A DNA stretch of 64,000 nt from Phreatobacter sp. (GTDB lineage Bacteria; Pseudomonadota; Alphaproteobacteria; Rhizobiales; Phreatobacteraceae): the NCBI RefSeq assembly GCF_016793595.1, contig NZ_JAEULY010000015.1:124001-188000 (forward strand), read 5' to 3'. Position numbers and translations under genes: made by a program. The notes beneath the pieces are model-generated. The model did not search any database. It saw only the letters and a list, made by a program, of their open reading frames with translations, and was not told the origin of the DNA. Positions 17,795 to 30,787 of this stretch are shown here, piece by piece. Within the stretch, counting starts at the first letter, position 1, and every line of letters starts with the position of its first letter.

Positions 17795-18307
17795 TCAGGC
17801 GGCGGGCTTGTCCTCGCCATAGCGGAAGCGGAAGTCGCAGTGGCTCGCGCCCTGCATGATGGTCTGTGTCCGTTCCAGCTTCAGCTTGGGGTCATAGCCC
17901 TCGCAGAAGGTGCCGTCGCGCTGGCATGACAGGAGATGGCCGATCTCGCCGAGACCCATCTCCTTGTACATCTCCGAGTAGCGGCAGCGCGTGACATTGA
18001 ACGAATAGGTGTCCTCGGTGCGACCGAGGACCTCGACGTCGAGCGCGCCGCCCTTGGTCCAGAGATCCTGCATGTCGATGAAGCCCTGAAGCGAGGTGCC
18101 AGCGGGCGCTTCGGCGGCGAAACGCTGGCCCTGCTCGATGGCGGACCGCGTCACCGCCTCGGCGACGACCTTGGCCGCCTCGGCCTTGCCGTGGCTCTCG
18201 GTGACCGCGTCGTAGACGTGCTTGAGGATTTCCGCCTCGATGCGACGCTTGTCGTACATCGAGAGGCCCGGCAGGTGGGCGGGGGCGGCAGCCTTGGTGT
18301 CGGTCAT
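17795..18307 (-). CDS. L-2-amino-thiazoline-4-carboxylic acid (ATC) hydrolase family protein
   Basis: 170 residues from the ATG at 18307 (AGGGA upstream). The C-terminal family block is visible: FNVTRCRYSEMYKEMGLGEIG, the CEGYDPKLKLERTQTIM segment and CDFRFRYG. The reference enzyme opens ATC to N-carbamoyl-L-cysteine in D,L-ATC-to-cysteine conversion; most family members are untested, so the name is a family label. The upstream in-frame extension to 18367 is basic and unconserved. No cysteine-metabolism genes adjoin it. Confidence 0.78.
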   Translation of the reverse strand: MTDTKAAAPAHLPGLSMYDKRRIEAEILKHVYDAVTESHGKAEAAKVVAEAVTRSAIEQGQRFAAEAPAGTSLQGFIDMQDLWTKGGALDVEVLGRTEDTYSFNVTRCRYSEMYKEMGLGEIGHLLSCQRDGTFCEGYDPKLKLERTQTIMQGASHCDFRFRYGEDKPAA

Positions 18308-18418
18308 CGTGTCGTTCCCTGGAACCATTCGAGGGTGCAAGGGAGCGCGGGCCGGCCGGCATTGCAAGCGCGAAGCCGCATGGCCAGCATCACGCCAGCG
18401 GCATGGATGGCGGCCGCG

Positions 18419-18943
18419 TCAGGCGACGTTGGCGGGCTGAGGGATTGAGCGGGCGCGCAGGCGCGGCTCGACCAGCAGCTTCCGCGGCTCGGGGCCGTAA
18501 TAGCCATCGAGATGCACCATCGGCCGCGGCTTGACGATGATCGAGATGATCCGCTCCAGCAGCGCCTTGCCGGAAATGGGTTTGGCGACGAACTCGTGGA
18601 CGCCGAGGCGGGTCGCCTCCGTCACGCGCCAGCGCTCGAGATGCGAGGTCAGCATGATGATCGGCACATCCGGCACCGGAAACGAGGTCGGGTTGCGGAC
18701 GATGCGCAGCATTTCCGCGCCGTTCAGCATCGGCATTTCCCAATCGAGGATGACGATGTCGGGTGCGTGCAGCCGGATATGTTCCAGCCCGGCCAGCCCG
18801 TCGGAGGCCTCGTGCACCGACTTGATGCCGATATTGGTGAGAATGTTGCGCACGACCCGGCGCATGAACTGGTTGTCGTCGACGATCAGCACGTCGACGC
18901 TGGAGAGCAACTGCTCCGCCTTCTTGGAGATCAGCCCATTCAT
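18419..18943 (-). CDS. CheY-like single-domain response regulator
   Basis: 174 residues, a receiver domain (about 15-135) with a 40-residue tail and no output domain. Phosphorylation-site residues are intact: DD in VDDNQFMRR, the acceptor Asp in VILDWEMPML, Thr in IIMLTSHLE, and Lys in FVAKPISG. The tail is rich in Pro/Arg and includes HLDGYYGPEPRK, a motif I have seen in alphaproteobacterial receivers of this type but cannot assign. Start: ATG at 18943; a GTG four codons upstream (18955) is equally open. No histidine kinase is adjacent, so its partner is unknown. Confidence 0.88.
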   Translation of the reverse strand: MNGLISKKAEQLLSSVDVLIVDDNQFMRRVVRNILTNIGIKSVHEASDGLAGLEHIRLHAPDIVILDWEMPMLNGAEMLRIVRNPTSFPVPDVPIIMLTSHLERWRVTEATRLGVHEFVAKPISGKALLERIISIIVKPRPMVHLDGYYGPEPRKLLVEPRLRARSIPQPANVA

Positions 18944-19020
18944 GATTGTGTCCACCCACCCCTGGATCAGATGGCGGGAAACTACGGGCCGGCTCTTGAA
19001 CCGCGGCTAAGCCGATTGAA

Positions 19021-19677
19021 TCAATTTGAGCGAATTTGCGTTTTTTGCCGAATCGCCGTCGAGGACAGCGGCGATTTCAGTCCGTGCAGGAAAATCCAGG
19101 CCGGCGGAGGCGCATAGGGCAGCAGCAAACCGTCGCTCTCGTTCAGCCGATAGCGGGCGAGCGTCTGGGCCGCGACGCCCGCGACGGCCCTCAGCCCCGC
19201 GCCCGGCCGGTCGACCACGGCCATGGGCAGCGCGCCGGCTATGCCGCGCCAGTTCTGCCAGAGATGAAACTGGCCGAGATTGTCCGCGCCCATGATCCAG
19301 ACGAAGCGAACGCCGGGGCAGCGCGCCTTGAGGGCGGCGATCGTGTCGAAGGTAAAGCGCGTGCCGAGCGCCGCCTCCACACCGGTGACATGGATCTGCG
19401 GGTGGTTCGCCAGCCGCTGCGCCGCCACCATGCGCTCGGCGAGCGGCGCAAGGCCGCCGCCGGACTTGAGCGGATTGCCGGGCGTCACCAGCCACCAGAC
19501 GGCGTCGAGGCCGAGGCGCTTCAGCGCCGTCAGCGCCACCAGCCTGTGAGCCTCGTGCGGCGGATTGAACGAACCGCCGAACAGGCCGATGCACATGCCG
19601 GCCGCATGCGGCGGGAGCGCGAGCCGGACGCCGGGCCGTGGCCGGCGCGGCGCGATCCGCGATCCATGCGGCCTCAC
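19021..19677 (-). CDS. nadD: nicotinate-nucleotide adenylyltransferase NadD
   Basis: Adds AMP to nicotinate mononucleotide in NAD synthesis. 218 residues. Nucleotidyltransferase motif [14 protein letters not shown] (about 30-43, HxGH-like with HEAH) and late SSTAIRQ (ISSTxIR type). The first 27 residues before MCIGLFGG are Arg/Pro rich, and a start at Met28 (19596) is possible; I keep 19677 because it overlaps the proA stop by 4 bp, a normal coupling arrangement. Third from the 5' end in the usual obg-proB-proA-nadD order of this group; obg and proB are not in the window. Confidence 0.92.
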   Translation of the reverse strand: MRPHGSRIAPRRPRPGVRLALPPHAAGMCIGLFGGSFNPPHEAHRLVALTALKRLGLDAVWWLVTPGNPLKSGGGLAPLAERMVAAQRLANHPQIHVTGVEAALGTRFTFDTIAALKARCPGVRFVWIMGADNLGQFHLWQNWRGIAGALPMAVVDRPGAGLRAVAGVAAQTLARYRLNESDGLLLPYAPPPAWIFLHGLKSPLSSTAIRQKTQIRSN

Positions 19678-20966
19678 GGGCGGATCTGCCCCGTACCGCG
19701 AATGCGGTATTTGAAGGAGGTGAGCTGCTCGACGCCGACCGGGCCGCGCGCGTGCATCCGGCCCGTGGCGATGCCGATTTCCGCGCCGAAGCCGAACTCG
19801 CCACCGTCGGCGAACTGGGTCGAGGCATTGTGCAGGACGATGGCGCTGTCGACCTCGGCCATGAAGCGGTCGGCCGCCATCTGGTCGGTCGTGACGATGG
19901 CGTCGGTATGGTGCGAGCCGTAGCGCTCGATATGCGCGATGGCGTCGCCGAGGCCCGAGACGACCTTGACCGCGATGATCGCGTCAAGGAACTCGGTCGA
20001 CCAGTCTTCCTCGGTCGCCGGCGTCACGCGCGGATCGACGATGCGGGTCAGGCTGTCGCCGCGCACCGCGCAGCCGGCATCGAGCAGCGCCGCAACCAGC
20101 GGCCTCAGATGCGTGCCGGCGCAGCTCTCGTCGACCAGCAGCGTCTCGGCCGAGCCGCAGACGCCGGTGCGCCGCATCTTGGCGTTGAGGACGATGTCCT
20201 TGGCCATGGCGAGGTTCGCCGCGCCATGGACATAGACGTGGCAGTTGCCGTCGAGATGAGCGAAGACCGGCACCCGCGCTTCCTGCTGAACGCGCGCGAC
20301 GAGGCTCTTGCCCCCGCGCGGCACGATGACGTCGACGCCGCCGCCGAGGCCCTGCAGCATGAGGCCGACCGCCATGCGGTCGCGGGTCGGCACCAGCGAG
20401 ACCGCGGCGGCGGGCAGGCCGGCCTTGTCGAGGCCGGCGGCAATGGCCTGATGGATGGCGCGGGTCGAGCGGAAGCTGTCGGAGCCGCCGCGCAGGATCA
20501 CCGCATTGCCGGCCTTCAGGCAAAGCGCCGCGGCGTCCGCCGTGACGTTCGGGCGGCTTTCGTAGATGACGCCGATGACGCCGAGCGGCACGCGCACGCG
20601 CTCGATATGCAGGCCGTTCGGCCGGTCCCACTCGGCGATGATCGAGCCGACGGGATCGGCCAGGTCGCGAACGATTTCGACGCCGGCGGCCATGGCCTCG
20701 ATCCGCGCCTGCGTCAGCGACAGCCGGTCGATGAACGAGGCGGCCGCGCCGTCACGCCGCGCGTCGGCGAGGTCCTCGGCATTGGCGGCGAGAATGGCAT
20801 CGGCCCGCTCGCGGATCGCGACGGCGATGGCGGAAAGCGCCTGATCCTTCTGCCGGGCCGGGGCGAGCGCGAGGCGGCGCGCGGCCGCCTTGGCGCGCTG
20901 GCCGAGTTCGAGCATGGTCTGTTCGATGCCGGGCGACGTATCGACGGCGCTGAGGGGCGCGGACAT
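19674..20966 (-). CDS. proA: gamma-glutamyl phosphate reductase ProA
   Basis: NADPH-dependent second step of proline synthesis. 430 residues with an aldehyde-dehydrogenase fold. Visible motifs: [46 protein letters not shown] and the catalytic Cys region [14 protein letters not shown]-terminal [20 protein letters not shown]. Overlaps nadD downstream by 4 bp. proB (glutamate 5-kinase) is not next to it: the gene upstream is a divergent polysaccharide deacetylase, so proA is separated from its usual partner here. Confidence 0.95.
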   Translation of the reverse strand: MSAPLSAVDTSPGIEQTMLELGQRAKAAARRLALAPARQKDQALSAIAVAIRERADAILAANAEDLADARRDGAAASFIDRLSLTQARIEAMAAGVEIVRDLADPVGSIIAEWDRPNGLHIERVRVPLGVIGVIYESRPNVTADAAALCLKAGNAVILRGGSDSFRSTRAIHQAIAAGLDKAGLPAAAVSLVPTRDRMAVGLMLQGLGGGVDVIVPRGGKSLVARVQQEARVPVFAHLDGNCHVYVHGAANLAMAKDIVLNAKMRRTGVCGSAETLLVDESCAGTHLRPLVAALLDAGCAVRGDSLTRIVDPRVTPATEEDWSTEFLDAIIAVKVVSGLGDAIAHIERYGSHHTDAIVTTDQMAADRFMAEVDSAIVLHNASTQFADGGEFGFGAEIGIATGRMHARGPVGVEQLTSFKYRIRGTGQIRP

Positions 20967-21130
20967 TCAGTTCCTCCACGGCCGGTCTGCCTAGCACGGC
21001 CGGTGATTTCCGTAAAATCCGACCCACCCTGCGAGATCGCCGACGCTTTGACCATCGTGGTTAACCGCGGCTTAACGGCTCGAAGGTCATCTAGAGGGGC
21101 GGACGCGCGATCCGCATCCATCCGGGTGCC

Positions 21131-22291
21131 ATGACCGACGACCTCAACGCCCCGCTCGGGGTCGAGCCAAAGACCGAGACGAAGCGACGGTGGCCCCTGC
21201 CGCCGCTGCTGCCGGTCGTCGCCGGCCTGCTCGGCTCGCTGGTGGTCGGCCTCGCGGGCGCCGTCGCCGTGGTCCACAACCCGCTCGGCGGCGAGCCGCG
21301 CGCGATCAGCGCCATCGCCATGCCGCCGCCGCGCACCGCCGAACCGACCAGCCCGCAGCAGGCCGCCGCCGCGCCCGTGGCGACGCCGCAGGAGGAAGGG
21401 CCGACGGTCAATGTCATCAACGGCATGTCCGGCCAGTCGCAGGCCGTGCGCATCGCCGCGACGCCGCCCGCTCAGGCGGCGGGGCTCGACCCGCGCCTGT
21501 CGGAGCGAACCAGCCACGGCCCGCTGCCGCGCATCGCGCCGGACGGGCGCAGGCCGTCTGAAGCCTATGCCCGCGCTTTCGTGCCCCCCGCCGGAGCCGG
21601 CGGCTCCATGCCGCGTGTCGCGATCCTCATCGGCGGCCTCGGCATCAGCGCGAACGGCACGTCGGAGGCCATCGGCAAGCTGCCGGGGGCCGTCTCCTTC
21701 GCCTTCGCGCCCTATGGCAGCGATCTCGAACGCCTGATCGGCCGCGCCCGTTCGAATGGCCACGAGGTATTCCTGCAGGTGCCGATGGAGCCGTTCGACT
21801 ATCCCGACAATGATCCGGGCCCGCAGACCCTGCTGACCACGCTCTCCACCGAGCGCAATACCGAGCGGCTGCACTGGGCCATGGGCCGGTTCCAGGGCTA
21901 TGCCGGCATCGTCAACTACATGGGCGGCAAGTTCACCGCGACGGAAGCGGCGATCGCGCCGATCCTGCGCGAGGCGCACCGGCGCGGCCTGATGGTGATC
22001 GACGACGGCACCAGCGCGCGCAGCCTGGTGCCGCAGATCGCCGCCTCGATCCAGCAGCCGGCGCTGCGCGGCGACATCCATCTCGACCGCGTGCCGACGC
22101 CCGCCGAACTCGACGCCCAGTTGGGGCGGCTGGAGGCGAGAGCCCGGGAGACCGGCTTCGCGCTCGGCGTCGGATCGGCGCTGCCGGTGACGGTCGACCG
22201 GCTGGCGCGCTGGGCCCGGGCGCTGGAGAGCCGCGGCATCCTGCTGGTTCCGGTCTCGGCCGGGGTGGCGCGGCGCCCGCCGGCAGGCTAG
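21131..22291 (+). CDS. divergent polysaccharide deacetylase family protein (YibQ/DUF610)
   Basis: 386 residues: an N-terminal membrane anchor (about 18-44), a Pro/Ala-rich linker to about 155, and a C-terminal NodB-like barrel (160-386) with VAILIGGLGIS, FLQVPMEPFDYPDNDPGP, GIVNYMGGKFTA and VIDDGTSARSL. The normal deacetylase metal triad is only partly kept, which is the mark of this divergent family; a role in cell-envelope polysaccharide processing or divisome regulation is suspected but unproven. It precedes rppH by 30 bp, an order typical of alphaproteobacteria (often downstream of ctpA). Confidence 0.88.
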   Translation: MTDDLNAPLGVEPKTETKRRWPLPPLLPVVAGLLGSLVVGLAGAVAVVHNPLGGEPRAISAIAMPPPRTAEPTSPQQAAAAPVATPQEEGPTVNVINGMSGQSQAVRIAATPPAQAAGLDPRLSERTSHGPLPRIAPDGRRPSEAYARAFVPPAGAGGSMPRVAILIGGLGISANGTSEAIGKLPGAVSFAFAPYGSDLERLIGRARSNGHEVFLQVPMEPFDYPDNDPGPQTLLTTLSTERNTERLHWAMGRFQGYAGIVNYMGGKFTATEAAIAPILREAHRRGLMVIDDGTSARSLVPQIAASIQQPALRGDIHLDRVPTPAELDAQLGRLEARARETGFALGVGSALPVTVDRLARWARALESRGILLVPVSAGVARRPPAG

Positions 22292-22321
22292 CTAACGGCG
22301 AGTGCCGCCGGACACCAGCCG

Positions 22322-22834
22322 ATGACCCGCTTCGAAGACCTGCCCTACCGCCCCTGCGTCGGCGTCGTGCTGCTCAACCGGCAGGGCCTCGCCTTCATCG
22401 GCCGGCGTGCCGACGCCACCGCCGAGCACGGCGCGGGCGATACGGCCTGGCAGATGCCGCAGGGCGGCATCGACCCCGGCGAGGAGCCGCTGGCCGCCGC
22501 GACGCGCGAACTGTTCGAGGAAACCAATGTCCGCTCCGCGACACTGCTGGCGGAGGCGCCCGAATGGTTCGCCTACGACCTGCCGCAGGTGGTGGCCGGG
22601 CAGTCGTGGAAGGGGAAGTATCGCGGGCAGACGCAGAAATGGTTCGCCTTCCGCTTCGACGGCGAGGACGGCGAGATCAATGTGGCGCGACCGGGCGACG
22701 GGCATCACAAGCCCGAGTTCGACCGCTGGCGCTGGGAGACGCTCGATGCGCTGCCCGGCCTGATCATCCCGTTCAAGCGCGGTGTCTACGAGCAGGTGGC
22801 CGCGACCTTCCGCCCCTTCGCCCATCCGGTGTGA
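22322..22834 (+). CDS. rppH: RNA pyrophosphohydrolase RppH
   Basis: Removes pyrophosphate from 5'-triphosphate RNA and so starts 5'-end-dependent mRNA decay. 170 residues. Complete Nudix box [20 protein letters not shown] (about 50-69) with the catalytic RExxEE; the N-terminus [14 protein letters not shown] and the C-terminal FKRGVYEQV match the RppH branch rather than other Nudix enzymes. Co-directional with the gene upstream, 30 bp away, and probably co-transcribed with it. Confidence 0.94.
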   Translation: MTRFEDLPYRPCVGVVLLNRQGLAFIGRRADATAEHGAGDTAWQMPQGGIDPGEEPLAAATRELFEETNVRSATLLAEAPEWFAYDLPQVVAGQSWKGKYRGQTQKWFAFRFDGEDGEINVARPGDGHHKPEFDRWRWETLDALPGLIIPFKRGVYEQVAATFRPFAHPV

Positions 22835-22926
22835 ACGGGCACGCCCGCCTCCGGATTCTTCCGCATCGCACAATTCTGCGGCGGGCGTAGCCTGTCTCCA
22901 TCGCAATCGGCGCTCGGGAGGCAGCC

Positions 22927-23664
22927 ATGGACAAGCGTTTCGGGACCCGCCATTTCGAGATCGACAGGCGCGTGCTGATTGCCGGCGCGACGGTGCTGAC
23001 CGCCGCTGGCGCCACGTCCGCCGGAAGCCAGGAGCGCCCCATGATCGACAATGCGACCGCGCTGATCGTCGTCGACGTGCAGAACGACTTCTGCCCCGGC
23101 GGCCGCCTTGCCGTGCCGAAGGGCGACGAGATCGTGCCTGTGGTGAACGGCATCGCCCGGCGCTTCCAGAACGTCGTGTTCACGCAGGACTGGCACCCGG
23201 AGGGGCACTCGTCCTTCGCCTCCAGCCATGCCGGCAGGAAGCCGTTCGACATGGTGCAGATGCCCTACGGGCCGCAGGTTCTCTGGCCGGACCATTGCAC
23301 CTGGGATTCGGCCGGCGCCGAGTTCCACGAGGGACTGGACGTGCCGCATGCCCAGACGATCGTCCGCAAGGGCTACCGCAAGGAGGTCGACAGCTATTCC
23401 GGCTTCATGGAGGCAGACCGGCGCACGCCGACCGGCCTCTCGGGTTACCTGAAGGAGCGCGGCGTCACCCGCGCCGTGGTGGTCGGTCTCGCGACCGATT
23501 TCTGCGTGAACTGGACGGCGCAGGACGCCGCCAAGAACGGGCTGCAGACCTTCGTGGTGGAGGATGCCTGCCGCGCCATCGATCTCAATGGCTCGCTGGG
23601 CAAGGCCTGGAGCGACATGGCCGCGCTCGGCGTGAAGCGGATCAAGGCGAGCGAGCTGATATAG
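22927..23664 (+). CDS. pncA: nicotinamidase/pyrazinamidase PncA with Tat-like N-terminal leader
   Basis: Hydrolyses nicotinamide to nicotinate for NAD salvage. 245 residues from 22927. Catalytic triad D50 (VDVQNDF), K148 (VRKGYRKE) and C193 (ATDFCVNW); metal ligands D88, H90 and H94 (DWHPEGHSSF). Most PncA proteins start close to the VDVQNDF strand; here 38 extra residues include FEIDRRVLIAGATVLTAAG, a twin-arginine followed by a hydrophobic stretch, which reads as a Tat export signal. A second in-frame ATG at 23041 begins exactly where ordinary PncA begins. Both starts have good ribosome-binding sites: GGGAGG five bases before 22927, and AGGAG six bases before 23041. So exported and cytosolic forms could be made from one gene. 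Export is inferred. Confidence 0.9.
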   Translation: MDKRFGTRHFEIDRRVLIAGATVLTAAGATSAGSQERPMIDNATALIVVDVQNDFCPGGRLAVPKGDEIVPVVNGIARRFQNVVFTQDWHPEGHSSFASSHAGRKPFDMVQMPYGPQVLWPDHCTWDSAGAEFHEGLDVPHAQTIVRKGYRKEVDSYSGFMEADRRTPTGLSGYLKERGVTRAVVVGLATDFCVNWTAQDAAKNGLQTFVVEDACRAIDLNGSLGKAWSDMAALGVKRIKASELI

Positions 23665-23983
23665 GTACATGATCCCTTTATGTGATTTTTTACCTTGACC
23701 AACGTTACGCTGCATGATAGGGATTCAGGCACGTTCGGAAGTTGCGCGTGTATCCACCACGCCGTGAGGCAGCATCGTAGCCCTTAGGAAGATGGGAAAG
23801 CCCTGCGTGGTATCGCTGGCAAGCGCTTGAAGTATCAAGGACCTCTATCGTCGGGCATGACCTAAGCAGTGGATTCTCTTGACGAATCCATTGACAATTC
23901 TTAGTTTCTTTACACTCCCTCGGCCCGAGCCCTCCGCCTAGTGCGGATGGGAGCCACCGACTGGTGGTGTTTGCCTCGGTAAA
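23665..23983. other. non-coding gap opening an AT-richer islet
   Basis: About 320 bp without a credible gene. Composition drops in GC relative to both flanks and keeps stop codons in all frames. A + strand TTGACA at 23893 followed by TTAGTTTCTTTACACT has promoter-like spacing but would point into the 3' end of the DUF3800 gene. I see no tRNA, integrase or flanking direct repeat marking an insertion site. Confidence 0.5.
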
Positions 23984-24748
23984 CTAGGGCCGGGGGACGC
24001 GTGCCCGAAGCTGGCGATGCCAGATGGTGAATTTCCCGGCCTTGGCGGTGTCCCTAAACGGGTCTGTAACGCCCGCCAATTGCAAAACATGCGTAGATAA
24101 CGACAGCTTTGCAGCGGAAGAGTTTGCTGCGCGGTGATGCTCATTCACTTGATAAGCAACGCTACCAAGAAGAATGTCCGTCATCTGTAACAATGGGGTG
24201 CTTTTGGAATCGCGGAATTGGCAACGCCTAAAGGGCCAATCGCGAGGATCGCCCTGCTTCCGCCGGCCGCTATTCAGTATTTGCCGCAGGTCCTCAGGAC
24301 GCTGGGTCGTGTGTCTGGAGTCCGGGTATAGATGGAAGAGCGATGAATACAGCCGGGCGCACTTCGACGCGAGCTGATAGATTTCTTTGTTGAAGCCGAT
24401 CTCTCGGCTACCACCATTGAACTGCTCGTCGTCAAGCTTGCTGGTATCAACGACAATGCAATGAAAGTGAGCGTCCTCCATACCCCCGCGACCGAAGAAT
24501 GTGTCGACAATCCGCTGGTACGCAGAAAGCTTGGAAGGTGAGACCTTGCCCCACTTCATCTCACCGGCGGGGAGTTCCGGCAGACGACATTGGGCAATAG
24601 CTTCTGTCGCCGCTGACTGGCTAATCAGAGGCAACGTCAGCGCACCAAGAAGAAGATAGCGGTGCTTAGTTTGACTTGTTTCATCGATATAGATCTCTCG
24701 GACTGAAGCTGGGTCCGGCGTCTCTCTCTTGGATTTTGGAAGAAACAT
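23984..24748 (-). CDS. DUF3800 domain protein
   Basis: 254 residues from the ATG at 24748 (a GTG at 24805 would add 19). The DUF3800 pattern is visible: IYIDETSQTKHRYLLLGAL near the N-terminus, FHCIVVDT in the middle, HLYPDSRHTTQ, and STPLLQMTDILLGSVAYQ near the C-terminus. The conserved acidic positions (IDE, VVD, PDS, TD) suggest an RNase H-like nuclease core, an inference from the family pattern. DUF3800 genes are scattered and often sit in mobile or defence-rich regions. Codon use is less GC-rich than all neighbours. No partner gene is obvious. Confidence 0.72.
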   Translation of the reverse strand: MFLPKSKRETPDPASVREIYIDETSQTKHRYLLLGALTLPLISQSAATEAIAQCRLPELPAGEMKWGKVSPSKLSAYQRIVDTFFGRGGMEDAHFHCIVVDTSKLDDEQFNGGSREIGFNKEIYQLASKCARLYSSLFHLYPDSRHTTQRPEDLRQILNSGRRKQGDPRDWPFRRCQFRDSKSTPLLQMTDILLGSVAYQVNEHHRAANSSAAKLSLSTHVLQLAGVTDPFRDTAKAGKFTIWHRQLRARVPRP

Positions 24749-25103
24749 GAGTGCAAAGCCAAGGCTGGGGCAGACCAGTTCGCTGCATTTTAGGCGGCTG
24801 TCCACGAACTTGAATGCGACGGATTGAAGATCGCTTCAACACGGCGCTGCGGCAAGTGGCTAAGCACAGGCTTAAGCCTACGGAAGGCAAGGCTGAGAAG
24901 GGTGAGCCCGGCCGTGAGCCGGGCTTTTTCATGGGGCTTCATATGTTTCAGTGGTTCTGGACGAGCATTTTGCGCCTTCCCCCGACGTGCTTCCTCCAAT
25001 GGGAGATCGAAGCTCGCGAAGGTATCGAAACCTTCAAGGTGCAAATTGGGACGAGCCTGATCGTTGAGATTAGCGGTCCCGCGACAGTTACCGTGAACCG
25101 CGA
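24749..25103. other. gap with one unassigned transcript end; no firm gene
   Basis: About 355 bp between two minus-strand genes. It holds a 12-bp palindrome AGGCTTAAGCCT (24868-24879) and a + strand terminator at 24905-24929. A short + frame 24931-25107 (58 residues, MGLHMFQWFW..., ending ISGPATVTVNRD) is open but has no ribosome-binding site, and no homology is recognised. The other short frames across this gap look like shadows. An sRNA or gene remnant is possible. Confidence 0.35.
24905..24929 (+). terminator. rho-independent terminator without an assigned gene
   Basis: 8-bp GC-rich stem AGCCCGGC / GCCGGGCT with loop CGTGA and a run of five T on the + strand. On the minus strand there is no T-tail, so it should stop rightward transcription. 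The only leftward genes flank it, so the transcript it ends is not identified. Confidence 0.7.
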
Positions 25104-25307
25104 CTAGCGATTGCTGCTGTAGCGGTCTCGAATGTGACTGTTGAAATAAATTCCCGCCGACCGCGCGTTGATCAGGCCGACGTAAACACTCTCAGGCACC
25201 CGATAGTAGTCGTAAGGCCCGCCGCTTTCGCGAAACCAGATCGATAGCGTCGATGTAGCGTAGTCGTATTCGGCCCGCGCAACTGCGGTTGATTTCAGGA
25301 AGGGCAT
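25104..25307 (-). CDS. KTSC-domain small protein
   Basis: 67 residues. The KTSC fold pattern is complete: YDYATSTLSIWFRESGG, YDYYRVPESVYVGL and INARSAGIYFNSHIRDRY. KTSC domains are named after a C-terminal extension of some lysyl-tRNA synthetases and are also found as stand-alone proteins, often in phages and accessory islands; no activity is established. Lower GC than the ATP synthase genes beyond it. Upstream of it on the same strand lies the terminator of the ATP synthase operon, so it needs its own promoter. Confidence 0.78.
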   Translation of the reverse strand: MPFLKSTAVARAEYDYATSTLSIWFRESGGPYDYYRVPESVYVGLINARSAGIYFNSHIRDRYSSNR

Positions 25308-25388
25308 GCCGACCCCCGGAGGCTCGATTGCCCCACTCGCATACCGCAGCGCTAGGGTTGGTGCGTCAAGTATATAGTCGCAAAAGCA

Positions 25389-25413
25389 AAAGGCCGCCCG
25401 GTGGGCGGCCTTT
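25389..25413 (-). terminator. terminator of the ATP synthase F1 operon
   Basis: Perfect 11-bp stem AAAGGCCGCCC / GGGCGGCCTTT with a 3-nt loop, 25 bp past the atpC stop; on the minus strand it continues TGCTTTTGC. Symmetry gives T-rich flanks on both strands, so it can also insulate from rightward read-through. Confidence 0.85.
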
Positions 25414-25438
25414 CTGAACTTCAGCCGTTGCCGGCGGC

Positions 25439-25852
25439 TCAGTGCGTCGCGCCGATGGTGCCGAGCGCGCCCTTGAGGCTCTGGAGCTGGCCGAGCCGTT
25501 CGGCGGCCTTGCCGCGCGTCGCATCGTCCTTGGCATCGGCGATGTCGTCCTGCGCGTCCTTGATCTCCGCGTCGATCTGGTCGGCGTGAAGATCCTCGAC
25601 CGGCGTCGCGCGCTCGGCAAGCACGGCGAGCGAACCGTCCGAGACCTCGGCGAAGCCGCCGCGCACATAGAGGCGCTTCGGCTGGCCGTCGGCATGGATG
25701 GTCAGGATGCCCGGACGCAGCGACGCGACGAAAGGCGCGTGGCCGGCGAGCACGCCGAAATCGCCGTCGGCACCCGGCACGACGACCTGCTCGACGGCAC
25801 CCGAGAAGAGCTGCCGCTCGGGCGAGACCAGTTCGAAATTGAAGGTCGCCAT
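25439..25852 (-). CDS. atpC: ATP synthase F1 epsilon subunit
   Basis: Rotor-stalk subunit that binds gamma and damps ATP hydrolysis. 137 residues: N-terminal beta-sandwich (about 1-85; FELVSPERQLFSG, GDFGVLAGHAPFVASLRPG, YVRGGFAEV) and a C-terminal helical hairpin with many Asp/Lys. Last gene of the atpHA-(PH)-GDC operon, 27 bp after atpD. Followed by a strong terminator. Confidence 0.96.
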   Translation of the reverse strand: MATFNFELVSPERQLFSGAVEQVVVPGADGDFGVLAGHAPFVASLRPGILTIHADGQPKRLYVRGGFAEVSDGSLAVLAERATPVEDLHADQIDAEIKDAQDDIADAKDDATRGKAAERLGQLQSLKGALGTIGATH

Positions 25853-25879
25853 GTTGCGCGATCCCTTTATCTCAGCCGC

Positions 25880-28234
<2,355 letters not shown>

Positions 28235-28235
<1 letters not shown>

Positions 28236-28687
28236 CAGCCGACGTCCCTTCTGGCTTCGATGGCCTGTTCAACCTTGCGGCGAAAGGCCAGCGGATCTGC
28301 GATCGACTTGATGGGCGTGGCGTTGATGCCCGTCCCATGGATGGTCACGTTCCCGAAATCGAGAACGCGGCCGAGAAATGTCTGGTCGACCGCAACCGAG
28401 TCGACCTTTTCGAGCCGCTGCTCGATGGTGGAGCGGGCGATGAAGCCCCACTTCGCCACCACCTTGCGCGACGTCACCGCCAGTTCGGTCGTCCGGCTCA
28501 TGAACCAGGCGACCGCGAGCCAGAGACATGCCGCGGCCAGAAGGATCAGCCCGTAGAACGGCACGAAATACGCCGCCACGAGACTGATCAAAGTCCCGAC
28601 AATGGGCCAGAAGTAGACGATCCAGTGGATCGTCGCTTCATGGACGATGGTTTCGCCCGGCCCGAGGCTGTCGGAGACGTAGCTCAT
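28235..28687 (-). CDS. bacterial PH-domain (bPH2, YdbS/YdbT-like) membrane protein inserted in atp operon
   Basis: 150 residues: two membrane helices (about 22-45 and 47-65) and a C-terminal bPH2 domain (about 67-140) with the typical [33 protein letters not shown] and [10 protein letters not shown]. Such proteins are otherwise linked to envelope stress or vesicle/membrane functions; the activity is unknown. It begins 10 bp after the atpA stop and its own stop overlaps the atpG start by one base, so it must be made with F1 subunits. No credible ribosome-binding site is visible upstream of its ATG, which points to coupling with atpA translation. In the usual alphaproteobacterial order atpA and atpG adjoin; this gene is an addition. 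Confidence 0.88.
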
Positions 28688-28697
28688 GCGAAGCGCA

Positions 28698-30787
<2,090 letters not shown>

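Noticed and set aside
24790-25060. Three overlapping short frames on both strands
   Set aside because: No ribosome-binding sites, no recognisable family, and a terminator lies across them; treated as non-coding.
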